Assembly (NCBI GenBank): GCA_028066595.1
Contig: JALCBJ010000048.1
Location: forward strand, 1 to 49,682
From: Thermoanaerobaculia bacterium
GTDB lineage: Bacteria > Acidobacteriota > Thermoanaerobaculia > Multivoradales > J023
Reading direction: 5' to 3'
DNA length: 49,682 nucleotides
The translations under genes and the position numbers were made by a program. Below the pieces are notes generated by a model. It did not search any database, was not told the origin of the DNA, and saw nothing but the letters and a program-made list of their open reading frames with translations. Below are positions 39,633 to 47,380 of this stretch, in pieces. Position 1 is the first letter of the stretch. Each line of letters starts with the position of its first letter.

Positions 39633-42469
39633 AGGAAGCACCGCCGGATCTGGTAGCAGACGCTCTGCGCAGCGAGATCCGCAAGCGCCTGCCGGATCTA
39701 TCGATGCCCGCTGCGCAGGCGGCCGAGGTGGTCGAGGAGTTGACGCAGCTGCTGGCCGACGCCGCGACAGAGCATCCGGCGGAAGCGGACCTCGATCCCG
39801 AGGCGATCGACTTCGATGCTCGTTGTCGGCGTTGGGTCGGCTCGCAGGTACCTGACTTCGAACAGTTGGCGAGAGACGTGATGACAAACCGACGCGGCGT
39901 ATTGACGGCGCATCGCTGGATCGATCGACCGCAGGAGACACGCGAGATGTCCCCCGAACGTACCCGTGCGTCCAACCCCACCGAATGGCTGCTCGCATTC
40001 TTCCGTGATCTTCGGTTTGCTTGCCGGATGCTGGCGAAGAAGCCGCTCTTCACAGCTGTGGCCGTACTGACCATCGGGCTGGGGGTCGGCGTCAACGCGT
40101 CGGTGTTCAGTGTCGTCGATGCGCTGCTCTTGCGGCCGGTGCCTGCGGAGAGCCCGGAGGAGCTGGTGAACGTCTACACCATCGACGAGTCGGGCTCCTT
40201 CTACTACTCCGTGACTTCGTTGGTCGACGTCGAGTCTTTCCGCGGAAAAACGGAGACGCTCGAATCGCTTGAGGCCTACGCGATGACCGTGTTGGCGTTG
40301 GACAACGGCGCCTCGCGCTTGGCTATCGGTGCGCAGGTCACGGAAGGCTGGTTCTCGATGCTGGGACTCGAACCGGCGGTAGGCCGGTTCTTCGACTCGC
40401 AGGAAGCGGATGCGGACGTCGTCGTGCTCGGTCATGAGACCTGGCTCAGTGAGTTCGGAGGCGATCCCGACGTCGTCGGTCGGAGTGTGCGTGTGCAAGG
40501 TAGTCCTTGCACGATCGTGGGTGTGGTGCCTGATGGCTTCCGCGGATTCTTCCAGGGTCTGGCTCCCGAGGTATGGCTGCCGATCCGTACCGGCCGTCGT
40601 CTCGGAGCCGGTGCGATGCAGAGCGGGGGACGCCGGACCGATGGCCTCGACGCCGTGGACGATCCCGCCTATCGGTGGGTATGGCCGGTGGGTCGCAAGG
40701 CTGATGGCGTCTCGCAGGAACAAGTCGAGGCGGAGTTCGAGACCCTGGCCGCTGCGGCCTCGGCTGAGCATCCCGAAAGCCACGAAGGGCGGCGCTTCGT
40801 CTTCGTGCCGACGCGTGACGTCCGTCTCGTCCCGGAAGTCGACGGCCCGATGCGGCTGGCGGGTTGGATCGCCCTGGCTGTCGCTTCGTTGGTGCTACTC
40901 ATCGCCTGCGCGAACCTAGCGAACATGCTCCTTGCCCGAGCGATCGGCCGGCGCAAGGAAATCGCCACCCGCCTTTCCCTCGGCGCCGGACGAGGGCAAG
41001 TCCTTCGCCAGCTGTTGACGGAGAGTCTGATGCTGGCTGCGGCGGGCGGCATCGCGGGTCTGGTCTTCGCCGGTATGGCCAGCCGGTGGCTGGCGAGTCC
41101 CGACCTGCCGTCCCCGGTGCCCCTGGATCTCGCGATCGGATTGGATCAGCGGGTGCTCGGCTTCGTCGCCGCCGTGACACTCGTGACCTGCGTCGGATTC
41201 GGTCTCTGGCCGGCCCTGGCATCGCTGCGTCTCGACCTGTCGAACACGTTGCGTGAGGAGGGTCGCGGAGGTGGAGGACGTCGCAAGGGTGGTCTGCGCT
41301 CCGCGTTGGTCGTGGCTCAGGTTGCGTTGTCCTTCGTCCTGCTGGCGTCCGCTGGCTTGATGTTGCGCAGTCTGGAGGCATCCCGAGACGCCAATCTCGG
41401 ATTCGACACCGACAACGTCGTGGTGGCGACCTTCGTACCCTCGTTCCAGGGTCTAGACGACGAGCGCATGCAAGACTTCTTCGATCGGCTCGAACGGCAG
41501 TTGGACGCACAGCCCGGCGCCACGGCGACCATCGAGGTCGGGTATCTACCCTTGGGTTTCGAGTGGAACAACGTGGAAGGAATCGCCTTCGAGAACCGAA
41601 CGATCGACGTCGAGGAATGGCCTCGCTGCGGTCTGAACTACGCTTCCCCTGGATACTTCGAGGTATTGGGGATTTCCCTGCTGGGCGGTCGCGGGTTCGA
41701 GGAGACGGACGATGCCGAGTCAGAGCGAGTCGCGGTGCTCAACGAGACCGCGGCCAAGACCTTTTGGCCCGGATTGACGCCGGCCGAGGCAGTCGGCCGA
41801 CGCGTGCAACTGATCGAGGCGGGAGAGCTCGAGGTCACCGTCGTAGGCATCGTCGCGGACGGCAAGTATCGAAGCCTGAACGAAGATCCGATGTCGCATC
41901 TTTGGCTTCCCATACGCCAGCAACCTCAGCCCATTCGCAGAGTTCTCGTGGCCTACGAAGGTAGCGCCGAACCGATCATGGCCGGTATCCGCCGGGCTTC
42001 GCGCTCGATCGACGAACGCGTCGGTCCTATCGAGGTTACGACTCTGGAAGATGCGATGGACTCGGCGCTCTTCGTCGCCCGTACCGGATCGAGCCTGCTC
42101 GGCTCGATCGCCCTCCTCGGCTTGATGCTGTCGTCCATCGGTCTCTACGGTGTCCTCGCCCAGGCTGTAGGAGAGCGTCGACACGAAATGGGAGTTCGGA
42201 TGGCGCTCGGCGCTGATCGCTGGGCCGTGTTGCGGATGGTACTGCGCGACGGGCTGATGCTCGTCGGACTAGGGGCAGCTCTCGGACTAGCCGGCGCCTT
42301 GGCGGTCGGACGGGCCTTGTCGTCCTTCCTCTACGGCATCGGGGCGGCTGACCCCGCCACCTTTGTCGGCGTTCTGGGGGTCCTCACCCTGGTCGCACTC
42401 GCCGCGTGCTGGGTACCGGCGTCGAGAGCGTCGCGGGTCGATCCGTCGACGGCGCTTCGCTGGGACTGA
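39629..42469 (+). CDS. Orphan MacB/FtsX-type ABC permease (ADOP family), third copy
   Basis: A 946-residue permease starting at a GTG that overlaps the PadR stop. A long soluble N-terminal region (about 1-120; PDLVADALRSEIRKRL, VVEELTQLLADAA) differs from the prefix of the copy at 9319. The first membrane helix lies in LFTAVAVLTIGLGVGVNASVFSVVDALLLRPVP. A periplasmic domain (VVVLGHETWLSEFGGDPDVVG) follows, then the central FtsX block (ACANLANMLLARAIGRRKEIATRLSLGAGRGQVLRQLLTESL). A second periplasmic domain precedes the last FtsX block (SSIGLYGVLAQAVGERRHEMGVRMALGADR), and the end is SRASRVDPSTALRWD. No ATPase subunit is nearby. Substrate unknown. Confidence 0.9.
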   Translation: MKEAPPDLVADALRSEIRKRLPDLSMPAAQAAEVVEELTQLLADAATEHPAEADLDPEAIDFDARCRRWVGSQVPDFEQLARDVMTNRRGVLTAHRWIDRPQETREMSPERTRASNPTEWLLAFFRDLRFACRMLAKKPLFTAVAVLTIGLGVGVNASVFSVVDALLLRPVPAESPEELVNVYTIDESGSFYYSVTSLVDVESFRGKTETLESLEAYAMTVLALDNGASRLAIGAQVTEGWFSMLGLEPAVGRFFDSQEADADVVVLGHETWLSEFGGDPDVVGRSVRVQGSPCTIVGVVPDGFRGFFQGLAPEVWLPIRTGRRLGAGAMQSGGRRTDGLDAVDDPAYRWVWPVGRKADGVSQEQVEAEFETLAAAASAEHPESHEGRRFVFVPTRDVRLVPEVDGPMRLAGWIALAVASLVLLIACANLANMLLARAIGRRKEIATRLSLGAGRGQVLRQLLTESLMLAAAGGIAGLVFAGMASRWLASPDLPSPVPLDLAIGLDQRVLGFVAAVTLVTCVGFGLWPALASLRLDLSNTLREEGRGGGGRRKGGLRSALVVAQVALSFVLLASAGLMLRSLEASRDANLGFDTDNVVVATFVPSFQGLDDERMQDFFDRLERQLDAQPGATATIEVGYLPLGFEWNNVEGIAFENRTIDVEEWPRCGLNYASPGYFEVLGISLLGGRGFEETDDAESERVAVLNETAAKTFWPGLTPAEAVGRRVQLIEAGELEVTVVGIVADGKYRSLNEDPMSHLWLPIRQQPQPIRRVLVAYEGSAEPIMAGIRRASRSIDERVGPIEVTTLEDAMDSALFVARTGSSLLGSIALLGLMLSSIGLYGVLAQAVGERRHEMGVRMALGADRWAVLRMVLRDGLMLVGLGAALGLAGALAVGRALSSFLYGIGAADPATFVGVLGVLTLVALAACWVPASRASRVDPSTALRWD

Positions 42470-42471
42470 GT

Positions 42472-42507
42472 CGCCGGATCGACTGCTCAGGATCGAGTCA
42501 GCCGGCG
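42472..42507. terminator. Hairpin between convergent genes
   Basis: CGCCGG (42472-42477) pairs with CCGGCG (42502-42507) and GACT (42481-42484) with AGTC (42496-42499). The structure starts just after the permease stop and includes the transketolase stop at 42498, so it probably ends both transcripts. Confidence 0.45.
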
Positions 42508-44396
42508 AGCTGACGCGCCCGCGCTTGGATCGAGTCGGGATCGAGGCCTTGGTGGGGAATCTGATGCCACAGTCCGCCCAACCCCTCGCGGGTCACTCCG
42601 AGATGATCGTAGGCGCAGCGGTGACCGCGCTGTAGCAGCCAGGTGCCGAGACGGCTACCGAGGCCTGTTATCCGATTCTGGCTCTCCACCACCAGGACGA
42701 ACCCGCTGTTTCCGATGCAGTCTAGCATCGCATCGTCCTGCGCGTTGAGGTGAACCTTGTTGAGCAGGCCCACGTCCAGTCCGTCGGCACGAAGGCGCTC
42801 CACGGCATCCAATGCGCGGTAGAGCATCTCGCCATACGACACGATCCAGCCGGCTTTGCCTTCGCGGATGATGTCGTCCTTTCCTGGCTCGAACGAATAG
42901 CCTTCCCCGAAACGAGGGGTTCCGTCTTCGTTCAGGATGTCCGGCACCGTCGAGCGGGTGGAACCGAGGATCCGCACACCCGGGTCGTGGAAGACACGAC
43001 GGAGTACTTTCTCGAACTGGTGCTGGTCGGCCGGGAAGTAGAGCTGCGTCTCGTCGTGTTCCGCGAGGCCGCCATCGAGGAAGAAGAGGTTGATGCCGAA
43101 GTGGCAGGTGTTGTCGGCCATGTCGTCGACGCCGGCGTGGCTGAAATGGCACAGCACGTTGGCGTGGTTCAGGCGTGCCATGGTCAGCTCGGACAGGATC
43201 ATCTCGGAGAACGCCGAGAACGTGCCGAAGATGCCTTGTCGGTCGTCGCCCGTGCTGCCGAAGCCCGCGGCTGCCGAAAAGTTGCCGCGTTCCTGGACGC
43301 CACCCAAGACATAGACCTCCGGGTGACGCTTCCGGATGTGGTGCAGTCCGCAAGATCCTTCGAGATCGCTGTCGATGGCGACCACACGCCGGACTCGCTC
43401 AGACGGGGCCATCTCGTCGAGCAAGTCTGCGACGAGGACGCCGAAGCGATCGCGGTTCTTGCCCTTCGCGTCGTTGGAACCGAGGTACACGGTCGAATGC
43501 GTCTCCTTGGCGACGCCGCGTAGGTACACGGCGAGGTCGGAACGGTCGCGGTCTTCGAAGTACCGCTCGGCGGACGCCCGATCGATGACATCGTGACCCT
43601 TGGTCTGTCCCTCGATTCCCGGGACCGCCGGCGCCATCTTGCGATGAATGCTGAGAGCGACCGGACCCGGCTCGTGCAGCGCCCGATGGATGTTCCGATA
43701 GAGCTCTTCGACGTCTTCCCCGTCTTGGCGCAAGATCGACAGTCCGGCGCCGCCGAGGGTCGAGCCGACATCGAAGCCTGGCATGTAGTCGCTCGGGAAT
43801 CCCGCGATCGTCACGTCGTTGACGTCGACGAGGAGCTTCACTTCGAGCTGCTGCGCCACCGCCAGTCGAGCCGCTTCCGCCGAGTTACCCTCCTGCTGCG
43901 AACCGTCGGAGCCGAAGAGAACGACCTTCTTGTCCGGATGGGCGCGAGCCACTCCATTGACGAACGGCCACAGATGACCGAGGCGCCCCGAAGAAAACTC
44001 GACTCCTGGTGTGAAGTCGCGTTCCGGATGGCCAGGCAGACCGCCTCCCGCCTCCCGGTATTGCAGCAGACGTTCAGGCTCCATGTGGCCACGCAGTACG
44101 CTGAGCAGGTACTGAGCCGCGACGCGGTGGCCTGCTTCGTCCCAGCACACGGGAACGATGGCATCGGATCCGCGCATCAGGCCGTCTGCAATCAACAGCT
44201 CGGGAACGATGTCGTAGGCGCCCCCGGTATGACCGCCCAAACCCCGGGCGCCCGCCACGGCGGTGAAGAAGACGATGGCGTCCCGGGCCAGCTCGATATT
44301 GGAGCGTAGCGCTCTGGCTTCGTCGTCGGTCAGCTCGGGACGGGACGGGTCCAGTGCGAGTGGACGGAACTGGCTCAGGTCGATCGGGAAGGACAT
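42498..44396 (-). CDS. Transketolase
   Basis: A thiamine-diphosphate enzyme of 632 residues, starting at the ATG at 44396 (MSFPIDLSQFRPL). The N-terminal cofactor domain has GGHTGGAYDIVPELL, the TPP/Mg motif as GSDGSQQEGN followed by LLVDVNDVTIAGFPSDY (D...N ligands), and VALSIHRKMAPAVPGIEGQTKGHDVI. The central pyrimidine-binding domain begins near residue 330 and carries RRVVAIDSDLEGSCGLHHI, then VQERGNFSAAAGFGSTGD with the catalytic Glu. The C-terminal domain is VGLLNKVHLNAQDDAML. Probable role: transfer of two-carbon units in the pentose phosphate pathway, or as a specialised paralogue. No other sugar-phosphate genes are close, and the sequence looks divergent from TktA, so its exact substrate is open. 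Confidence 0.85.
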   Translation of the reverse strand: MSFPIDLSQFRPLALDPSRPELTDDEARALRSNIELARDAIVFFTAVAGARGLGGHTGGAYDIVPELLIADGLMRGSDAIVPVCWDEAGHRVAAQYLLSVLRGHMEPERLLQYREAGGGLPGHPERDFTPGVEFSSGRLGHLWPFVNGVARAHPDKKVVLFGSDGSQQEGNSAEAARLAVAQQLEVKLLVDVNDVTIAGFPSDYMPGFDVGSTLGGAGLSILRQDGEDVEELYRNIHRALHEPGPVALSIHRKMAPAVPGIEGQTKGHDVIDRASAERYFEDRDRSDLAVYLRGVAKETHSTVYLGSNDAKGKNRDRFGVLVADLLDEMAPSERVRRVVAIDSDLEGSCGLHHIRKRHPEVYVLGGVQERGNFSAAAGFGSTGDDRQGIFGTFSAFSEMILSELTMARLNHANVLCHFSHAGVDDMADNTCHFGINLFFLDGGLAEHDETQLYFPADQHQFEKVLRRVFHDPGVRILGSTRSTVPDILNEDGTPRFGEGYSFEPGKDDIIREGKAGWIVSYGEMLYRALDAVERLRADGLDVGLLNKVHLNAQDDAMLDCIGNSGFVLVVESQNRITGLGSRLGTWLLQRGHRCAYDHLGVTREGLGGLWHQIPHQGLDPDSIQARARQLAG

Positions 44397-44649
44397 TGAG
44401 TGCGGGCTCCGGATAGGCGTGGTGAGGGCGTCGCGACTGCTGCTAGGGGGGCGCCGTTGCGGGAGGGTGTACCAGGTCTGGACGGGCACGTCAATCGATT
44501 CGCATTCGGGCGTGGTCTACATGCCGGTGGGCGATTTTCAGGATGCGCCAGAAACCGGCCCGGATGGTCTGTGAATCGCACCCTTCCGGCTGGGCTTCCT
44601 GGGGGCTAGCGCGGGGCACCCCGGAGAATCGCCGGGGTATGGTTGTGCC
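44397..44649. other. 253-bp divergent intergenic region
   Basis: It lies between the transketolase start and the VanZ-like start. No reading frame here is convincing. It contains a G-run (44451-44456) and, at its right end, the hairpin described separately. I see no clear -10/-35 pair for either gene. Confidence 0.5.
44618..44638 (+). promoter_or_regulatory. Stem-loop just upstream of the VanZ-like start codon
   Basis: ACCCCGG-AGAATCG-CCGGGGT is a perfect 7-bp GC stem that ends 11 nt before the ATG at 44650. There is no separate purine-rich ribosome site, so the hairpin could affect translation initiation. Confidence 0.4.
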
Positions 44650-45216
44650 ATGTCGCTGTTCACCTCGCATCGAGAACGGCGTCTCTGGCTCTGGGCCCTC
44701 GCCGTGGTCGTTGCCATCTATTCCACGTTGGGACTGGCGGGGAAGCTGGCGAGAGCGTTGCAGAAGAGCCAGATGCTGGAGATCTCGTTCGCGGTCGGTC
44801 TGCTCTTGGTGGTCGTGGCCATCCTCACGAGCGGCCTCACGCGGCGTCCTGCACTGGGCGAAATCGGAATGATGCTCGGAATCCTGACGGTGTACGGGAT
44901 GGTCGTGGTCAGGATGGGGATCAGCCCGGCGGAACGTACCCACCTATTCGAGTATGGACTACTCGCTGTCCTGATCCACCAGGCATTGGAGGAGCGCTCA
45001 CGACCTCGCCGTCGCGCCATGCTGTCGATCACCCTTGCGGTCGTGATCACCGCCCTCCTGGGCTGGCTCGACGAAGGGATCCAAGCGGTGCTCCCAAATC
45101 GCTACTACGATGTGCGAGACGTTGGATTCAATGCGTTGGCCGGGGCGATGGCGATCGCGGCGAACCGGGCTTTGGCCTGGGCACGCGCACGGAGCATTCG
45201 TTCCCAGATCCGATGA
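44650..45216 (+). CDS. VanZ-like membrane protein
   Basis: A small integral membrane protein of 188 residues with four to five hydrophobic segments (LWALAVVVAIYSTLG, LEISFAVGLLLVVVAIL, MMLGILTVYGMVVV, AMLSITLAVVITALLG). The second half has the VanZ pattern: ERTHLFEYGLLAVLIHQAL, then GWLDEGIQAVLPNRYYDVRDVGFNALAGAMAIA, including the D-E-x-x-Q and YDVRDVxxN elements. VanZ relatives are linked to teicoplanin or cell-envelope phenotypes but their biochemical role is unknown. The gene is alone, divergent from the transketolase gene and convergent with the two-component pair. Confidence 0.85.
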   Translation: MSLFTSHRERRLWLWALAVVVAIYSTLGLAGKLARALQKSQMLEISFAVGLLLVVVAILTSGLTRRPALGEIGMMLGILTVYGMVVVRMGISPAERTHLFEYGLLAVLIHQALEERSRPRRRAMLSITLAVVITALLGWLDEGIQAVLPNRYYDVRDVGFNALAGAMAIAANRALAWARARSIRSQIR

Positions 45217-45365
45217 ACCGCCGACGGTCGAGCACCAGCTTCCAACGCGTCACCGGTTTCGTGTATCCGCTCGCGATCTACTTCCATCTCGGTCGTCTAG
45301 AACTGGCGCCGAATGCCATCAAGCCGATCCGATTCCACACAAGGTGATGAAGAGCCTCCAGGTCG

Positions 45366-45381
45366 GAGCCTCGAAAGGCTC
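45366..45381. terminator. Hairpin between convergent genes
   Basis: GAGCCT-CGAA-AGGCTC is a perfect 6-bp stem with a CGAA tetraloop. It lies in the 195-bp gap between the VanZ-like stop (45216) and the response-regulator stop (45412), 31 bp beyond the latter. No U-tract. The remainder of the gap shows no gene. Confidence 0.5.
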
Positions 45382-45411
45382 GAACAAGAGGGCGATACGG
45401 CTCCCGAGAGA

Positions 45412-46049
45412 TCACAGCAAACCCATATCCAAGCCCTTGAGCACCGCCCGAGTCCTATCCCTCACGCCGAGCTTCGAGAGGATGCTCGAGATGTGGTTCT
45501 TGGCCGTGCCTTCCGCCACCGCCAGCGATTCGGCGATCTCACGATTGCTCAGTCCACCGGCGATCAGCCGCAGCACCTCGATCTCGCGTCCGGTCAGCGC
45601 ATCGGCCGGATCCAGCCCACCCACGTCCACCTCGAGCTTTGCGAATCGACGATGTATTCCCTGGGTGACGGTTGCAAGTAGGTGCCGCCGGCGGCGACGG
45701 TGCGGATCGCCTGACTCAGCTCTTCGAGCGAGACGTCCTTGAGCAGGAAGCCCTGGGCGCCGGCGCGGACGGTCTCGATCATCAGCGCGTCATCGTCGAA
45801 GGTGGTGAGCGCTACGGTAGGCGGCAAGGCTTGGCGGCGGCCGAGCTCTTCGAGCACCTCGACACCGCTCTTCTTCGGTAATCGAAGGTCCAGTAGCACC
45901 GCGTCCGGTCGCTCTCGGCAGATCGTTTCGACCGCTTCCTGGCCGTCCACGGCTTCGGCCACCACCTCGACCTCGGGAACCAGCCGCAACAGGCTGCGAA
46001 TTCCCTGGCGCACAAGCGCCTGGTCCTCGACCAGGCAGAGACGGATCAA
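45412..46049 (-). pseudogene. NarL/FixJ-type response regulator gene with one apparent frameshift
   Basis: The start is a TTG at 46049 overlapping the histidine-kinase stop (TTGA). The receiver domain is intact: LCLVEDQALVRQGIRSLLRLV, phospho-acceptor Asp in DAVLLDLRLPKKSG, and FLLKDVSLEELSQAI. At 45670-45671 the frame changes. The following frame reads VTQGIHRRFAKLEVD and then a full LuxR-type helix-turn-helix, LTGREIEVLRLIAGGLSNREIAESLAVAEGTAKNHISSILSKLGVRDR, to the stop at 45412. Restoring one C gives LQP-VTQGIH and a 212-residue protein, the normal size. As written the DNA-binding domain is lost, but the intact sequence on both sides suggests a base-calling error. The partner is the kinase encoded directly upstream. 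Confidence 0.85.
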
Positions 46050-47230
46050 GCCGAGCCCTCCCCCTGAGCCGGCGTCGAGACCCAAACAGGCAACCGCAGC
46101 CGTGAACGGAAACCCTCGCCTGGGGCTGGGTCGATTTCCAGCGTCCCGCCCAATCTCTCGATCCGCTGCCTCATACCTGCCAGACCGCTGCCCGGCAGGA
46201 ACGGAGCCGCCCCGGTCCCATCGTCTCGTGCCGCCAGATCCAGCCAACCGTCGCTCCGTTCGATATCGAGCCAGAAGTTTGCAGCGCCGGAGTGGCGAAC
46301 CGCGTTGGTGATCAGTTCCTGGACCGAGCGCACCAGGGCATTGGCCCGCATCGGATCTTCGATCACCAGCCGGTCAGCGGCGGCGATGTGAATTCGCGGC
46401 TGCGGAATGCCTGTCGCCAGACCACGGAGAGCAGCGGCAACGTCCACCGGCTGCCCGTCGCGCAGAGTGCGCACAGTGCGTCGCAAATCCTCCAGCATGC
46501 GACCGGCGATCTCGCCCGCTCGCGCCACAGGTACCGTAACCTCGCCCGCGCCTACATGGGCAGCGACCTCGAGTTGGAGACTCAACGCGGTCATGTGGTG
46601 GCCCAGGCCGTCGTGCAACTCACGCGAGATTCGCAGGCGCTCGGCGACTCGTGAGCTTTCGGCCACCAGCTCGCGAGCGGCCTCGATCTCGCCATTGGCG
46701 CGCGCCAGCTGGCGGCGCGCTGCGGCTTCCCGCTCAGCCATGGTTACCGCCAGGAGAGCGAAGAGCTGAAACCCGACGAACGCTGCGGCGAACGCCAGCC
46801 CGGGACCCACTCCGCTTTCGCGGCTGAAGATCACGGCGAGCAGCGTCGATTGTCCAACCACCCACGCCACGGCTCCTGACGGGCTGAACAGGACGGCGGT
46901 CTGGGCGGCGACGATTACCAGTAGCGCGGCCTGCAGTGGGTCGCCGAACGCCGCCGTCGCGACCAGAGCGCAAACCGTTTGCACTCCGAGTACCAGGACC
47001 CGAGCCGATAGCGGCCGCTCGGCCAGGCACCACCAGTGACCAGCAAAAAGAGCTCCAAGAAAGGCCAGGTGGGCGACCGCCCAGAGCCCCAGCACTGACA
47101 ACACACCCTCAGGCACGGTTCTCGCGAGCACCTGATGCCAGCCGTCCAGCCAGTGCGGCAAGCCCACCGCGGCCCAGGTCAGCGCCGCAGATCCGAGCAT
47201 CAATGAACCTCTCAAGGAATGTTGGCCCAT
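46046..47230 (-). CDS. NarL-type sensor histidine kinase (HisKA_3)
   Basis: Membrane sensor kinase of 394 residues from the ATG at 47230 (an ATG at 47266 adds 12 unlikely residues and overlaps a large dyad). The N-terminal half has about six hydrophobic segments without a sizeable periplasmic domain, so it probably senses a membrane or small-molecule signal. A coiled region (AEREAAARRQLARANGEIEAARELV) leads to the dimerisation helix RISRELHDGLGHHMTALSLQLEVA with the phospho-acceptor His in ELHDGLGH. The ATPase domain shows VQELITNAVRHSGAANFWLDIE (N box), ARDDGTG (G1) and GSGLAGMRQRIERLGGTLEI (G2). It is coupled by overlap to the response regulator downstream. Confidence 0.92.
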   Translation of the reverse strand: MGQHSLRGSLMLGSAALTWAAVGLPHWLDGWHQVLARTVPEGVLSVLGLWAVAHLAFLGALFAGHWWCLAERPLSARVLVLGVQTVCALVATAAFGDPLQAALLVIVAAQTAVLFSPSGAVAWVVGQSTLLAVIFSRESGVGPGLAFAAAFVGFQLFALLAVTMAEREAAARRQLARANGEIEAARELVAESSRVAERLRISRELHDGLGHHMTALSLQLEVAAHVGAGEVTVPVARAGEIAGRMLEDLRRTVRTLRDGQPVDVAAALRGLATGIPQPRIHIAAADRLVIEDPMRANALVRSVQELITNAVRHSGAANFWLDIERSDGWLDLAARDDGTGAAPFLPGSGLAGMRQRIERLGGTLEIDPAPGEGFRSRLRLPVWVSTPAQGEGSA

Positions 47231-47262
47231 ACGCCCATTATGCGGCAGCTCCGGACCAGGCA

Positions 47263-47308
47263 GCATGTGCTGAAAGTCACTCTAGAAGCGATGACTTCCG
47301 GCACATGC
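47263..47308. promoter_or_regulatory. 46-bp composite inverted repeat in divergent region
   Basis: The outer arms GCATGTGC (47263-47270) and GCACATGC (47301-47308) and the inner arms AAGTCA (47274-47279) and TGACTT (47292-47297) are all perfectly complementary. Each outer/inner pair is separated by 3 nt, and the centre is 12 nt. It lies between the histidine-kinase start (47230) and the divergent secreted-protein start (47381), the expected place for the binding site of the NarL-type regulator. Confidence 0.65.
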
Positions 47309-47380
47309 GCGCTGCGGGGGCGCCTCCTAGGATGCTGGAGAACCGCCGGAACGCCGGCTCGAGCCAGAGGAGACGACACC

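Noticed and set aside
45110..45742. Plus-strand open frame of about 210 codons overlapping VanZ-like and response-regulator genes
   Set aside because: Composition is Arg/Ser/Pro-rich, no domain, and it overlaps two recognised genes.
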